DNA of 64,000 nt from Macrolepiota albuminosa (lineage: Eukaryota > Basidiomycota > Agaricomycetes > Agaricales > Agaricaceae). This document shows positions 33,301 to 43,376 of this stretch, one piece after another. The translations under genes and the position numbers were made by a program. Position 1 is the stretch's first letter, and each line of letters opens with the position of its first letter. The DNA lies in the NCBI GenBank assembly GCA_027475525.1, contig JAMWFC010000113.1, positions 992,001 to 1,056,000 on the forward strand. The letters are read 5' to 3'. Below the pieces are notes generated by a model. The model did not search any database. It had not been told where the DNA came from and saw only the letters and a program-made list of their open reading frames with translations.

Positions 33301-35053
33301 TTTTGCAGAGCTCTCCCCTTTCCTCTTTTCTTGTTCAGAACTGCCTCCCCCAGAAACCTGAGTAAGCCCACCACTCGTCATTCTGCAGCTCGCTGATTTC
33401 GTTCTCAGACATTTGTGTGGCCTTATTTGCTCTTTTGCCTTGCCCAACATCAGATCTTCGCTCTTTACTCTCAGCTTTGCTGTCTGTGAATGGCTCGTCA
33501 TAATCAGCGATGAACTGGCCGAATTGCTCTGGTAATGGGATGGCGGGGAGCAGGAGACTTTCTGAGGGGTAGAGCCCCCTGGAGGGACCATCAGCCGGGT
33601 TAAACTGGCTCGGTACGTATCTAGAGCATATTCCGATGTCGAACTGCTCACATGTTTCGTGCACCTGTTTATTTCGACTCCTCCCCATCCACCATCCCTC
33701 CACAACCCCGGTGTTATTTCCAAACACCTTGACTCAATCTCCTTTCTTTCAAGACCTGGCAATGGATGATACCAGCAAGTAGAATCCGACGGCTTCTGCC
33801 CAGCCGATATCACAGTGGTCTGTTTTCCAGCCTGGCTTGAGACGCCATGCCCTCTACTGTGATCCCACGGTAATTCCAATACCTGTGGATGAGCTTGCAT
33901 CGGAGTATGCTTGTATGTCGAGGTACGGCGTTGACTCTGAAATTGGTCTCACCATTGGCTGAGATAGTATTCGCTTCCACCAACGCAGGTCTTCTGAGGT
34001 GCCTTTTGGGGGGGTACGTGGCAGGAAAGGATGGTTATGGAAGATACTGAGGAAGGCTTCCATTCTAGTAAGATAGGCTCTACCTTGGGGCACGATGCAA
34101 CATGCATGCAACAGCTTTCCATACAACTTCTGTGCTTCTTCCAGGTTGTGAGTCCTGGACTTCTTCCAATCGGCAACAGCTTGAGAATATTTGTCTCTCT
34201 TCTCTTTAGAGATTCCGACTTCTCTGCGCCCCAGGTCCCACTGGAAACCGATATACGACACCACGCTTCCAAATGGCACATCCTTCTCTTTCTCCCACGG
34301 AATCCCCAAGTTCTCCAACATGGCGTCAACGTCCTCCATTGCATATGTGTATGCGCTATCTTCGGCTGATCTGCATGAGGTGCTAGAATGGTCTTTAATG
34401 CATGTGGACATATCTTTGTCATACTCTTCTGGCCTGTCATCCCAATCTCTTTTCCCTCGGTACCATATCCTCCCTCCTTTGTGAATTCTTTCCCCTTTCT
34501 CCAGGATGTCATTTTCCCATTCACTTCGGAGCTCATTGTAACTCTGTAAGTATTCTTTTTTGATTCGGAAGAAGATATGATCATCCACCCATTTTGAGAC
34601 TGGACCGATGCCATGTGCACACATGATTTGTGTGTCTGCATCTCCCACCAAACCGTAGCACCCGCACCCCGAGCCGAGACCGAAACAGTCCATAGTGTCG
34701 ATGGCATAAGTGTCATTGCCTTGGAGCTTGACGACCAGTCCTGGCCATTGTGATGGTTCAATGGGCACTGTCCGATAAGCTTCCTTGACGTCATGTATGG
34801 CTGCCTGCGATCCCGGTGGCAATCGTGCGACCAGGAGAAACACGCTATTAAAAGTACCCCATGTACACAGGAAACGCGCGGAGTCAATTGTACTATTAAC
34901 TGATCACACATCATGCAAAATCGATTCACTGTGTGGGAATGACAAGTCCTGGATGAGTCAGAATTTACCAGGTTTGTTTGGCTTTGGGATAATGTGTAAA
35001 GGAGATGTTTGGAAAGGTCCAATCGCCTGCTCAACCTGTTCCCTCAAAAAAGG
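33300..35053 (-). pseudogene. Reverse transcriptase (C-terminal two thirds) and RNase H of the DIRS-like element
   Basis: From 35053 the frame gives GPFQTSP and PKPNKPGKF, then a TGA where Arg is expected, then LIQDLSFP. The main ORF, 34843-33854, has the palm start (VKEAYRTVPI), the box KWVDDHIFF (VDD), and the thumb/connection (YIGFQWDL). RNase H begins AYSDASSSTGIGITV near 33900 and continues in shifted frame with GWAEAVGFY, then NNTGVVEGWW and VPSQFNPADGPSRG near 33600. Several stops and at least one frameshift between RT and RNase H make it inactive. Confidence 0.82.
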
Positions 35054-35548
35054 TCTCAAGTAACGACCTTGTCACGACCCCTCCCCTCCGGACCCACCCC
35101 GGGACACCCCCGGAACACCATCCGGGACCCTCCCTCCGACCCCACAGGACACGCCCCGCCCCCTCCGGACCCACCCCGGGACACCCCCGGAACACCATCC
35201 GGGACCCTCCCTCCGACCCCACAGGACACGCCCCGCCATCACGACCGCCACCCCGGGACACCCCCGGAACACCATCCGGGACCCTCCCTCCGACCCCACA
35301 GGACACGCCCCGCCATCACGACCGCCGGCACCGCCATCACGCGCATCAGGACCGCCATCAGCCACCACCAGCCCCGATCACCGATCGGATCACGTGACTC
35401 GTTCCCGACCATCACGCATCACGCATCACGGCTCCACCCACGCCAATTGATCACGCGCCCCACACGCGCGATCCCGGTATGCAACCCCTGCCGCTACTCA
35501 ATGACCCCCGGAACACCATCCCAGACATCCCGGAACCCTGAGACCCGG
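35054..35548. other. GC-rich segment between DIRS-like RT and the nested LTR element, left part
   Basis: Strongly C-rich on the plus strand and full of CACCCCGGGACA-type repeats, including two chained exact 77-bp duplications (35084-35325). Its counterpart lies at 47484-47984 on the other side of the LTR element. Together they make up an older insertion of about 1 kb in the DIRS-like RT. The outermost bases GGTCT and AGACC could be a short terminal inverted repeat, but no clear target duplication is seen. Confidence 0.45.
35084..35325. repeat. Two chained exact 77-bp tandem duplications (likely assembly artefacts)
   Basis: 35084-35160 equals 35161-35237, and 35172-35248 equals 35249-35325. 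The second pair uses a different register of the same sequence, as expected if two contig ends were joined with unmerged overlaps. Confidence 0.88.
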
Positions 35549-36499
35549 TGATGACGCCCAAAGTTTTGGTCAGTAACAAATGTAACTGGAGTGTTACCGT
35601 ACCAAGAGTGTGCGTTGGGCGCGCTATAAGTGATTTGAGGAGTCCCGGGCAGGTCCCAGAGAACGCGCCTATAAAAATGAGGAAAGTCGGTAACGGGGTC
35701 GGCAAGTGTCAAGCGCTAAGGTAAAGCGCCTAAGGAAAATGCGGTAAGTGAACACGGCAATGTGAACGGCAAGAGCACGATATGCTTAGCGAAGTCTAAG
35801 CGTCGATAATGCCTGCCGTAGTTGCAAGGCGCGAGTATGTCGAGTGTTGGCGAACGTCTGCAACTGCCGATGAGTTTTGACGTTGCCGACCGTAGCGTAA
35901 ATGAGCTCTTGAGCGTAAGGGAGACTGAAGTAAGTGGGGGAAACTCTGGTCTATTCGTCTGCTGGTCCATTGTACAAGTCGGTAAGTACTTTTATACTAC
36001 AAAGAGTTCGCCGTCGCCAGTGACCAACCATCGCCAAAGTGCGGTAAACTGGAAAATTTCATAGGGGTAGCTCCAACGGTTTCCGATCCCTACCGTCCTT
36101 GGAGGACCCTTGGCGCCACCAGGCGGCAGATCGCGGTGCTAAACCATCAATCCATCACCCTTCTGTCTGTCAGAGCACCTAAGCGACGTTTGGCGCCAAA
36201 TCGAGACGGTAAGCGGTGTCAGACGCCAAGGTCAAACGCCAAGCTGTCCGTCAGTTTTTGATAGATCATCAAACTTCTCGCTAAGCGCTGTCATCAGTGA
36301 CTGATGCCATCTGTCAGTTGTCATTCCTGCTGCCGTCGGCGCTATCATTGATTGGATCTGCTTCTTGCCGTGCGCGGCCGTCGGGAATGGCTTAAAATGG
36401 GTAGAACGCGTGCGCTAAGTTCGGAACGAGTGCGGCAAGGTTTCCGGAGCCGGTGCCGAGCCTGCCGTTGATGCGCCTAACCTGTATAGGGTCCTATCA
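35549..36499 (-). repeat. 3' LTR of the nested element, 951 bp
   Basis: In element orientation this is the 3' LTR. It matches 46546-47483 but has an extra 13 bp (GGTCAAACGCCAA, around 36229). It is studded with CGCTAAG, GGTAAG and GGCAAG words. Because the antisense gene begins 169 bp inside the element, this LTR probably also supplies its promoter, reading outward from the LTR into the element. Confidence 0.92.
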
Positions 36500-36512
36500 T
36501 CTCCCCCCAACT
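36500..36512 (-). promoter_or_regulatory. Polypurine tract of the nested element
   Basis: On the minus strand the bases just before the 3' LTR read GTTGGGGGGAGA, a clean purine run in the expected place for plus-strand priming. Confidence 0.8.
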
Positions 36513-36667
36513 GAAAAATTGACTGTCCTCAGTCACCAAATAAGGCTACCGTTACCGCTTTTGTGACAGGTGGTCCGTGCGTTCTTGAGATTTGGTTTAT
36601 AGTCCTGGCGCATGAGTTTGGACTTCGTCTCTCCTCCACATCTTTACCTGGCGCTCTATTAAAAAAT

Positions 36668-39120
36668 ATGTCTTTCCGAATTCCAACTCCGCCTCCAGTA
36701 CCGTCTCGCGAGGCTCAAGACGCCGCCTCCGCTTACATTGAAAAGGCCAATAAGTTCATCAAGCGCATCGAGGGTGTGGGCGCGGAGGCGCCTACAAACT
36801 TGGTTGTTGCCGTTATGCGATTACTGGAGCGTTGGTATGAGGTGCGGGTCCTTGGCGTTGGGTGGGATCGCGAGATTGAGGTGCGGGAGTGGTGCCGGTC
36901 GCGGTACCTGGATCATCGTGGCGCGGAGTGGCTAGCGCCTTTTTCTCGTTTTGTAAGTGCTTTCAAGTCCTTGCCGTGTCGCCAACTGATTGGGTCCCTA
37001 GGCGCCTCCTCCCGTCCCTACCATCGAGGACGAGTTGGAAGATATCTTGTCGGGTGCCTTGCCGATGACGGTAAGCGCTCCCGCGCCTGAGTAAGTAACT
37101 CTGATTTTTATCTCTAACTTAGCTGTGGTCTGACCTGTCTCCCCATAGCAAACAAGAGGTGTTAGCGCCTCTTGCTAATTTGCAGGTGGACGCTGAGATG
37201 GCGGCAATCCGCGAGAATGTGCTGGAAGAGGCTTCTCGTGACGCCAAGGAGAGGATCAGGGCGTTGGAGGAGCGAGAGGCCGTTGGCGAGTCCCTGGTTG
37301 CTAGCGAGAAGTCGCCAGTTGCCAGGAGGCAGATGTCTGATATGAAGGATTCCCGCGCCGGTAGTGCCCAGAGCCCAGCACTGCCGGCAAGCAAATCGGG
37401 CTCTCCGGTCAAGCCTGGCAAGACTTTGAAAAAGAAGGTAAGTTTGAGGGTTCTTACTGCTGGCGACTTCTGCTTATCCCCACTCTCAGTCTCGTAAGGC
37501 TGCCGCCCCTCGTTACACGGTAAGTTCGTTGCGCCAAGGTACTTTCCCTGCTAACCAACCAGTTGACAGGCGCCAACGCAAACTTCCTTTAGCGACGCAG
37601 AGCTGAAGGGTTTGTTGGTGGCAAGACGAGATGAGGCGGTTTTGGATGAGGGAATGGAAGCGGGAGTGGTCTTGCCGGAGATGAAGGATAAGAAGACGGC
37701 AAGTCCAGCGGCAAGGCGGGAGTTCAAAGACTCCCAAGGAGCGGTAAGTACCATAGCTTTCCTTACCGCTCTTGCTGACATTCTTGTAGTGCGACAAGTG
37801 CTGGGCCGACAACGACCCAGAGGGGTGTTGGTACCCCACTGGTGGCCAGCCTTGCTACCGGTGCGGTACGCTGAAGAGGGCATGCACTTTGGATGGCGCC
37901 AAGAGTCGAGAACGCGGTGGAGCTCCCGACGCGGTAGTGGAGCGTACTTTTAAGCGTGCCGTCTTGGTCAAGAGAGCGCGGGAGTTCGTTGAGGAGGAGA
38001 GGAAGAAGCAGGCCGCTGGCGACGCGGCCACAATCAGCAAGAGTTCCCTGGCGCTGCCGACGCGTCAAGGGGACGAAAACAGAAGCAGGCCGCTGGCGAC
38101 GCGGCCACAATCAGCAAGAGTTCCCTGGCGCTGCCGACGCGTCAAGGGGACGAAAACAAAACGGTCGGCAATCGTGGCGCCGGAGAGCGCCAAGGGACTG
38201 CGGTCCCCACAAAACGACAAGCCCCTTCCCCCAGCAAAGGGAAGGGCAAAGCAAAGCGCCCGCGTGTAGTTTCGTCGTCGCCTTCCCCCTCGCCAGTGCC
38301 AAGGGATACGGAAATGGAGGACCTGGAGAAGGCGCTGGCGGCTAGTCGCCTCCCGCCTCGTGACACCGAGGCTGGCCCCAGCGGGCTGTTGTCGCCTATT
38401 CACTTGGCGGCACGGTCTCTTGGCGGGGAGCAGGAGGAGGGAGAGAGGGAGGCGCCTCAAGAGGAGCGGGAAGACGCTCCCGCCGATGTCGAGATGGAGG
38501 TGGAGGAGAAGGCAGAGGGAGCGGCAACGGGAGGGACTGAGGACGCCGAGGGTGAAGAAGAAACCTTGGCGACTCAACGCGAAAACGACGCGGCGGGCAC
38601 CGCGGCTAGGGAGCCGGTGGCAGAAGAGGTGGTAGAGGGCGAGGGGGCGATGGAAGAGACTTTGCAGGACTTCCCTGGCGAGTCCCAGGAGTTGCCATTG
38701 TTGGCGCCTGCCGCCCCCTGGGCAAGTGGGGATGAACTGGGGACGCGGCAGTGGACCAGCGACAGTGCCTCGTCGTGGACCCCCCAACCTCAGCCAAGGG
38801 TCACTGGCGACTCCTATGAGTGGTTGGGGGAGGACTTGGTTTACCCGGTGGTGGCCCTTTACCCTCCTCAAGTGATAGAGCGGATGGCGACGCGTGCGGC
38901 AAGCATGCGAGCGGTTCTGGGTCGCGAGCGCGAGCGAGTGCGGCAGCAAATTATGGCCTCTCGCCTTCGGTACGCCAATTTGACTCGTAGCATGGACGCC
39001 CTTCAAGAGTACCAGGCGGACTGCAACGAGGCGCTAGAGTGGCAGGTCCTCAACCACGTACAAGTTGGCGACCTCTTGCCGCTCGACGATGCCATGTCGC
39101 TTCCCGAGGATGAAGACTGA
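36668..39120 (+). CDS. Antisense spliced gene inside the LTR element; six-cysteine protein of about 706 aa, unrecognised
   Basis: Exons: 36668-36952, 37002-37090, 37149-37437, 37490-37519, 37570-37743, 37790-39120. All introns are GT-AG, 46-58 nt, and phases agree. The last exon contains an exact 77-bp duplication (38004-38157); dropping one copy gives one frame to the stop at 39120 (707 codons). Cysteines at 290, 293, 302, 311, 314 and 321 form CX2CX8CX8CX2CX6C, a likely zinc-binding module. Before it lie Glu/Arg-rich helices that could be coiled coils. After it come a basic patch (GKGKAKRPR), a long Glu-rich acidic region, and a C-terminal helix rich in Arg. The gene faces the pol genes tail to tail. 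No gag, pol or envelope features and no membrane span are seen. The layout suggests a nuclear regulator, but the function is unknown. Confidence 0.75.
38004..38157. repeat. Exact 77-bp tandem duplication (likely assembly artefact)
   Basis: Copies 38004-38080 and 38081-38157 are identical. It breaks the last exon of the antisense gene; removal restores the frame. Confidence 0.92.
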
Positions 39121-39549
39121 CGGACCTTAGAGTAGATAGGCCGTCTGTACATATATTTTTGTTGGCGCCTCGATTTCTTTATATAAATTTTGTGTTTCCC
39201 TGCCGAGTGGAGGAATTGAGTCCAATAATCTGAGTTAGCGTAGCGGCAGAGAGCAAGGAAAGTATAGCAAAGAGAAAGCAAGCGGTAAGTATTCTGAGGT
39301 AGGTATAAGCAAGAACAGTAATATGTGAGGGACTTAGACAAATTTTGAGGAAAGGGAAACGCTCAGTAAATCATCATAGCGAAAAACCCTTGGCGAGAGT
39401 TGCGCAATGCGCTAAACGTTGGCGACACGCTAGCGCTGCGACTTGACTATGTAAAGAATTGTCTGTTGGATATAGTACAGTAAGTATCGGCAAGAGAGAT
39501 AAGTAAGATAGGTAATAGAAAAAGAGAGCTTATCAATATATAGTCTTTT
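39121..39549. other. Convergent spacer between the antisense gene and integrase
   Basis: AT-rich. The antisense gene ends at 39120 and the integrase ORF ends at 39550 on the other strand, so this holds the 3' end of the antisense transcript. ATATAAATTTTGTG near 39180 may belong to its polyadenylation region. Confidence 0.5.
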
Positions 39550-40926
39550 CTAATCTGGTTCTTCTTCTTCAACTAGGGTCGGTAAGTCATCATCGTCCAG
39601 TAATTCTGTTTCTTCAAGTTCCCTAAGCTTGGCGGTGTCGATATCTAGCGCTTCAAGCGGCAAGTCGATGTGTTCTCTAGCGAGATACGGTAATAGGCGA
39701 AAAGCGGCAACGGGTCGATGCAATACTGAACCATCTAATTCACAGAGCACGTAAGCGCCTCCACGGTTACGAGAGATAACTACCAAAGGTCCTAGATAGC
39801 GAGGGCGCATTTTCTTGTTGTACGAGGTTTCGATTTTGGAGTTGCGCATGAGCACTAGCGCGCCCCTCGGGAAGTTGTAATCTTTGATGGTAGCGCTATG
39901 CTCGGTTTCGAATCGTAACGCTGCTTGGCGACGTGCGCTAAAGACCACCTCGTGGAGTCGCTCTAAATCTTCTTTCCTTCGCTGGAGGTCAATAGCTCGT
40001 CTGGCGACAAGGTCGGTAGTCGCTAAGATACTGTTGGGCGCTGGCTGAAGATATGTCGCTTCTATAATGTCGGCAGGGAGTAACGGATGGGTGCCAGTAG
40101 CCGCGTAATAGGGAGAACAACCCATGCGCTTACGAATAGTAACTCTTTCCGACCAGAACACTGAATAGGTCGCTTCGCTCCAACGAGACTCGTCACCATC
40201 GACTGCCTTGAAGAGCGCTTGCCGAACGTCAAAGTGGGGTCTCTCTACCAGGCCATTGGCGCGCTTGTTGTAGCCAGATACTCGAATGTGATGAATGTTG
40301 TACTTCTTGGCGAGATATGTTAGCGCTTTGATGATGGGCGCACCATTATCCGTGACGATCTCTCTTAGCGCTCCCCAACGGCAGATGATGTCCTCAAATA
40401 TCCACTTGGCGACCGCGTCGGTATTTTCTCTCTGGAGCATTCGAAATTCAGGCCAGTGGATTAGCGAGCAACGACCTTGAATGATGTACTTATAGCGACC
40501 AGATTTGGGCATGTGCATGGTATCGACGTAGATTTTGCTGAAGAGGGGAGCTGGCGTTGCAACGGTTGGCGGTATGAGCACTTGGCGTGTCTGTTGGATT
40601 TGGCAGAGGTGGCAAGTCCTGATGTACCAGGCGATGTCGGCGCTAGCGTGTGGCCACCAAAATCGTTCTAGCAGAGAAGCTCGGGTAGCGTACAGACCTC
40701 TATGTCCTAGCTCGTCATGCATAGCGCGCAAGACTCGTAAGCGACCTTCTGGCTTGATGATCAGCTTGTGGGTTCCATCTCGATTTCGTCGCCAAAGTCT
40801 GTTGTCGGTAAAGAAGAAACGGGTAGCGTAGCGGATAAAGGTCGCGTATTTCCATCTCGATTTCGTCGCCAAAGTCTGTTGTCGGTAAAGAAGAAACGGG
40901 TAGCGTAGCGGATAAAGGTCGCGTAT
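39550..40926 (-). CDS. Integrase of the nested Ty3 element
   Basis: The ORF 40872-39550 has an HHCC zinc domain (HDELGHRG ... CHLCQ), then the catalytic core with Asp in YVDTMHMP, Asp in VTDNGAP and Glu in ANGLVERP, and a C-terminal domain with a GPY/F-like LGPLVVISRN. The tail is acidic and has no chromodomain. Just upstream the frame is disturbed by an exact 77-bp duplication (40773-40926), whose removal joins this ORF to sequence following the RT ORF. Only a TAA at 40971-40973 (context LLVVE-stop-WIQDL) then separates RT-RNase H from integrase. It may be a single mutation or a recoding site. Confidence 0.88.
   Translation of the reverse strand: MRDLYPLRYPFLLYRQQTLATKSRWKYATFIRYATRFFFTDNRLWRRNRDGTHKLIIKPEGRLRVLRAMHDELGHRGLYATRASLLERFWWPHASADIAWYIRTCHLCQIQQTRQVLIPPTVATPAPLFSKIYVDTMHMPKSGRYKYIIQGRCSLIHWPEFRMLQRENTDAVAKWIFEDIICRWGALREIVTDNGAPIIKALTYLAKKYNIHHIRVSGYNKRANGLVERPHFDVRQALFKAVDGDESRWSEATYSVFWSERVTIRKRMGCSPYYAATGTHPLLPADIIEATYLQPAPNSILATTDLVARRAIDLQRRKEDLERLHEVVFSARRQAALRFETEHSATIKDYNFPRGALVLMRNSKIETSYNKKMRPRYLGPLVVISRNRGGAYVLCELDGSVLHRPVAAFRLLPYLAREHIDLPLEALDIDTAKLRELEETELLDDDDLPTLVEEEEPD
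40773..40926. repeat. Exact 77-bp tandem duplication (likely assembly artefact)
   Basis: Copies 40773-40849 and 40850-40926 are identical. It splits the integrase N-terminus from the end of RNase H. Confidence 0.92.
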
Positions 40927-40970
40927 TGTTCGTCGGTAAGGTCTGGGGGTCGCTTAAGGTCTTGTATCCA

Positions 40971-43376
40971 TTACTCGACTACCAATAGGCGACTATCTTC
41001 CGCCTTTGCCTTGGCGGATCGGAGAACGGCATCGTAGGTCAGGTTTTTGCTGTCTTCTCTTAGCGACTGAGGTTCCTGTACGACTTTTACTGGAGGCAAG
41101 TTTTGACTGTGGATGCTTGCCGTGTAGAACGTGAGGGGTGCGCTAAAGGTCTCGGGGCGGTAAGGGACTATGGGATGTAACAGGATGCTGGTAGGCTGTT
41201 GCCGTCGTAGTAAGGGAATTGGCTGTTGAATGAGGTGCACGAAACCATGTAGTCGGTCGATCCAGTCCTCGAAATCGCTATCAGCCTGTGGGTCCACTGC
41301 CGGGTCGCCAGGCTGCCGTGGTTGCCTAGAGAGTCCATCTGGGCCGTGGAAAGAGCTCTTGACGTGTACCAGCTCAAAGTGAAACATGAGGATAGCGACT
41401 ACCCACCGATTCATGCTAGCGGATGGCTGGATATCGGGATTCTGCAGCATGCCTTTGATGTACCTAGCGTCGACCTCAACGATAAGGTTGCGCACGCCAA
41501 TCAAATACATCTTTAGCGACCGGAAGGCTTTGAAGAGCCCATAGAGTTCTAGCTTAGGCTGGCTGTAGCGAGACTCTCTGTCGTTTAGCGTGATAGACCC
41601 AAAGCGGTTGTAGCGTCGCTGTTTCCGATTGTCGCTAAGGCACTGGCAGAGAAAGTATCCAACTGCAATGTACGAGGTATCCACCGCCAAGATAACAGGG
41701 TCGGCAGAGCTATAGTCGATGGGAACTAGGGGCTTGGCGTCCTGCAGAGCTTTTACTAAGTCGCGTTGGGCAGTGACCTGGTCTGGCCCAAATTCGAAGG
41801 GCTCGTTAGCGCGGGTGAGTCGGTTAAGGGCATGTGCGCGATGGGCAAAGTTTTTGACGAATATCCTGAGAACGCCAACGGTACCAAGAAAGGCGCGAAC
41901 TTCAGATAAGTCGCGGCAAGGGCCCCAGCGCTCCAAGAGTGCTAAGCGAGATTCGTCGGGAACGCGACCGTCGGGAGTGCAGATGTGACCGAGTATTTTG
42001 AACCTTGGCGCACAAAGAAGGAGCTTGTGGCCGCTAAAGGTACCACCGCTATACTTCATGCGCTGGAGAACTCGATTGAGCAGCAAGAAAAACTCCCATA
42101 GCGCTAAGCGAATGTTGGGGTTCTCGGGATGGGTCGCCGGTAAGCCGTTAACGAGTCGCCAGTCTTTGGGACCTTTGACGCCAACGTCATCAATGAAGCT
42201 AAGGACATGGTGCGGTATCTCGGGTTGGAGGATGAAGGTAATGTCATCATGGAATATAGGGACTGAGTTTGTCCAGCCCATCGGTAAGGTGACTAGGCGC
42301 AGTGCGCCAAACGGAGTTTGAAACGTAGTTAGGTCGCGGGAAGAAGGGTGAATCAAGCGTTCATCGTAGCCAACGTAGAGGTCAAGGGTGGCGCCACAAA
42401 TGCGCCCGGCAAAGGACTCGGCAAAGTGGTCAGGGAAAGGCGGTACGCCAGAGTGTCGTATTGTAACTCTATTTAGCGGCTCGAGACTGTGAACTATGCG
42501 TAGATTGCCGTTCTTCTTGAGGACACAGAACCAGCGGGAGCGGTAAGAACTATTTGAGGGCTCGTAGACGCCAGCCTGTATCTTGGTCCTAATAATCTGA
42601 CAGACCTCGGCTTCGATCCCAGGCGGTAACGGTCGGTTGTGCTCAGTCCACGGCACGTGAGGAATAGTCGGGATTACAACAGGCGGGAAGAAATCTGTAC
42701 GTAGGCTGCCGCGTTCGGAGTCCTCCCAAGCGAAGGCTTTGTCTTGCTTAGCGACAAGATCGGTAAGGACGTTTAACTCATCTTTGGTCAAAAATCCTGT
42801 GTCGTGCTCCTTGGCGAACTGCTGTTGGCGTTCCTCGGTAAAACGTCCTGTGGGCTGAAAGGGTGGCGGATTCGGTGATAAGGCCGGCATGTCGGCAAGA
42901 GGGTCGCCAATGATCTGGCGCTCGATTCTGAAAGTCTCGGGAGAGTGCGTAGCGATGGGTTTTGTTTTAAGCGCAACTGGCTTATATTTCTTTTTAACTT
43001 GAACCCCTTTCCTTTTGGGAGCGTTAGCTTGGTTATACACAGATGTGGAAAGGGGAACTGTAGCCTGAGGAGCGGCAAGTCCAAGAACGGCAGGAGGCGA
43101 GGCTCCGGGGAGAGTGGTGAGATAAGTATCGGTAGACGCTATATTTTGAAACGATTCAGAGGCGGTAAGATATAAGTACGCTAGAGCTGAGTCGGTAATA
43201 TCTGGGTTTTTCTGAGAAAGCTCAGCGTCGGTAACGGTCGAGGAAAGTAAAACTTCTTTGTCAAGATATGCGGTAGACAAAATATTTACAAGACCAGTTG
43301 AATGGTCATATTCCAGCGTTAGCGCCACATCTCCGTGATCGTCGCCAATCACCTCCTCGATGGTCTGTGAAAACAC
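40971..43376 (-). CDS. Reverse transcriptase and RNase H of the nested Ty3 element
   Basis: 801-codon ORF. The RT fingers and palm are seen as WFCVLKKNGNLRIVHSLEPLN, then LDLYVGYDE (first catalytic Asp), then LPMGWTNS and the FIDD box (SFIDDVGVKGP). RNase H has Asp in LAVDTSYIAVGY, Glu in PKLELYGL and Asp in VEVDARYIKGML. The palm differs from the common Ty3 text (FIDD for YLDD, GWTNSV for GLTNAP), marking a divergent lineage. The frame is -1 relative to gag-protease and overlaps it by 28 nt. The first in-frame codon is GTG, so pol is probably made by a -1 frameshift in the overlap rather than from its own start. Confidence 0.9.
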   Translation of the reverse strand: MFSQTIEEVIGDDHGDVALTLEYDHSTGLVNILSTAYLDKEVLLSSTVTDAELSQKNPDITDSALAYLYLTASESFQNIASTDTYLTTLPGASPPAVLGLAAPQATVPLSTSVYNQANAPKRKGVQVKKKYKPVALKTKPIATHSPETFRIERQIIGDPLADMPALSPNPPPFQPTGRFTEERQQQFAKEHDTGFLTKDELNVLTDLVAKQDKAFAWEDSERGSLRTDFFPPVVIPTIPHVPWTEHNRPLPPGIEAEVCQIIRTKIQAGVYEPSNSSYRSRWFCVLKKNGNLRIVHSLEPLNRVTIRHSGVPPFPDHFAESFAGRICGATLDLYVGYDERLIHPSSRDLTTFQTPFGALRLVTLPMGWTNSVPIFHDDITFILQPEIPHHVLSFIDDVGVKGPKDWRLVNGLPATHPENPNIRLALWEFFLLLNRVLQRMKYSGGTFSGHKLLLCAPRFKILGHICTPDGRVPDESRLALLERWGPCRDLSEVRAFLGTVGVLRIFVKNFAHRAHALNRLTRANEPFEFGPDQVTAQRDLVKALQDAKPLVPIDYSSADPVILAVDTSYIAVGYFLCQCLSDNRKQRRYNRFGSITLNDRESRYSQPKLELYGLFKAFRSLKMYLIGVRNLIVEVDARYIKGMLQNPDIQPSASMNRWVVAILMFHFELVHVKSSFHGPDGLSRQPRQPGDPAVDPQADSDFEDWIDRLHGFVHLIQQPIPLLRRQQPTSILLHPIVPYRPETFSAPLTFYTASIHSQNLPPVKVVQEPQSLREDSKNLTYDAVLRSAKAKAEDSRLLVVE

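Noticed and set aside
33949..35034. A 361-codon minus-strand ORF over the DIRS-like RT
   Set aside because: It lies in a different frame from the RT sequence with the VDD box, has no family motifs and is a shadow of the RT frame.
35549..36499. An independent promoter island with its own genes on the plus strand
   Set aside because: The segment matches the second LTR at 46546-47483 almost throughout, so it is an LTR. Its small ORFs are not conserved as proteins.
37889..38269. A separate 126-codon plus-strand gene in the nested element
   Set aside because: Its frame arises only because of the 77-bp duplication at 38004-38157. The real last exon of the antisense gene reads through in one frame once a copy is removed.
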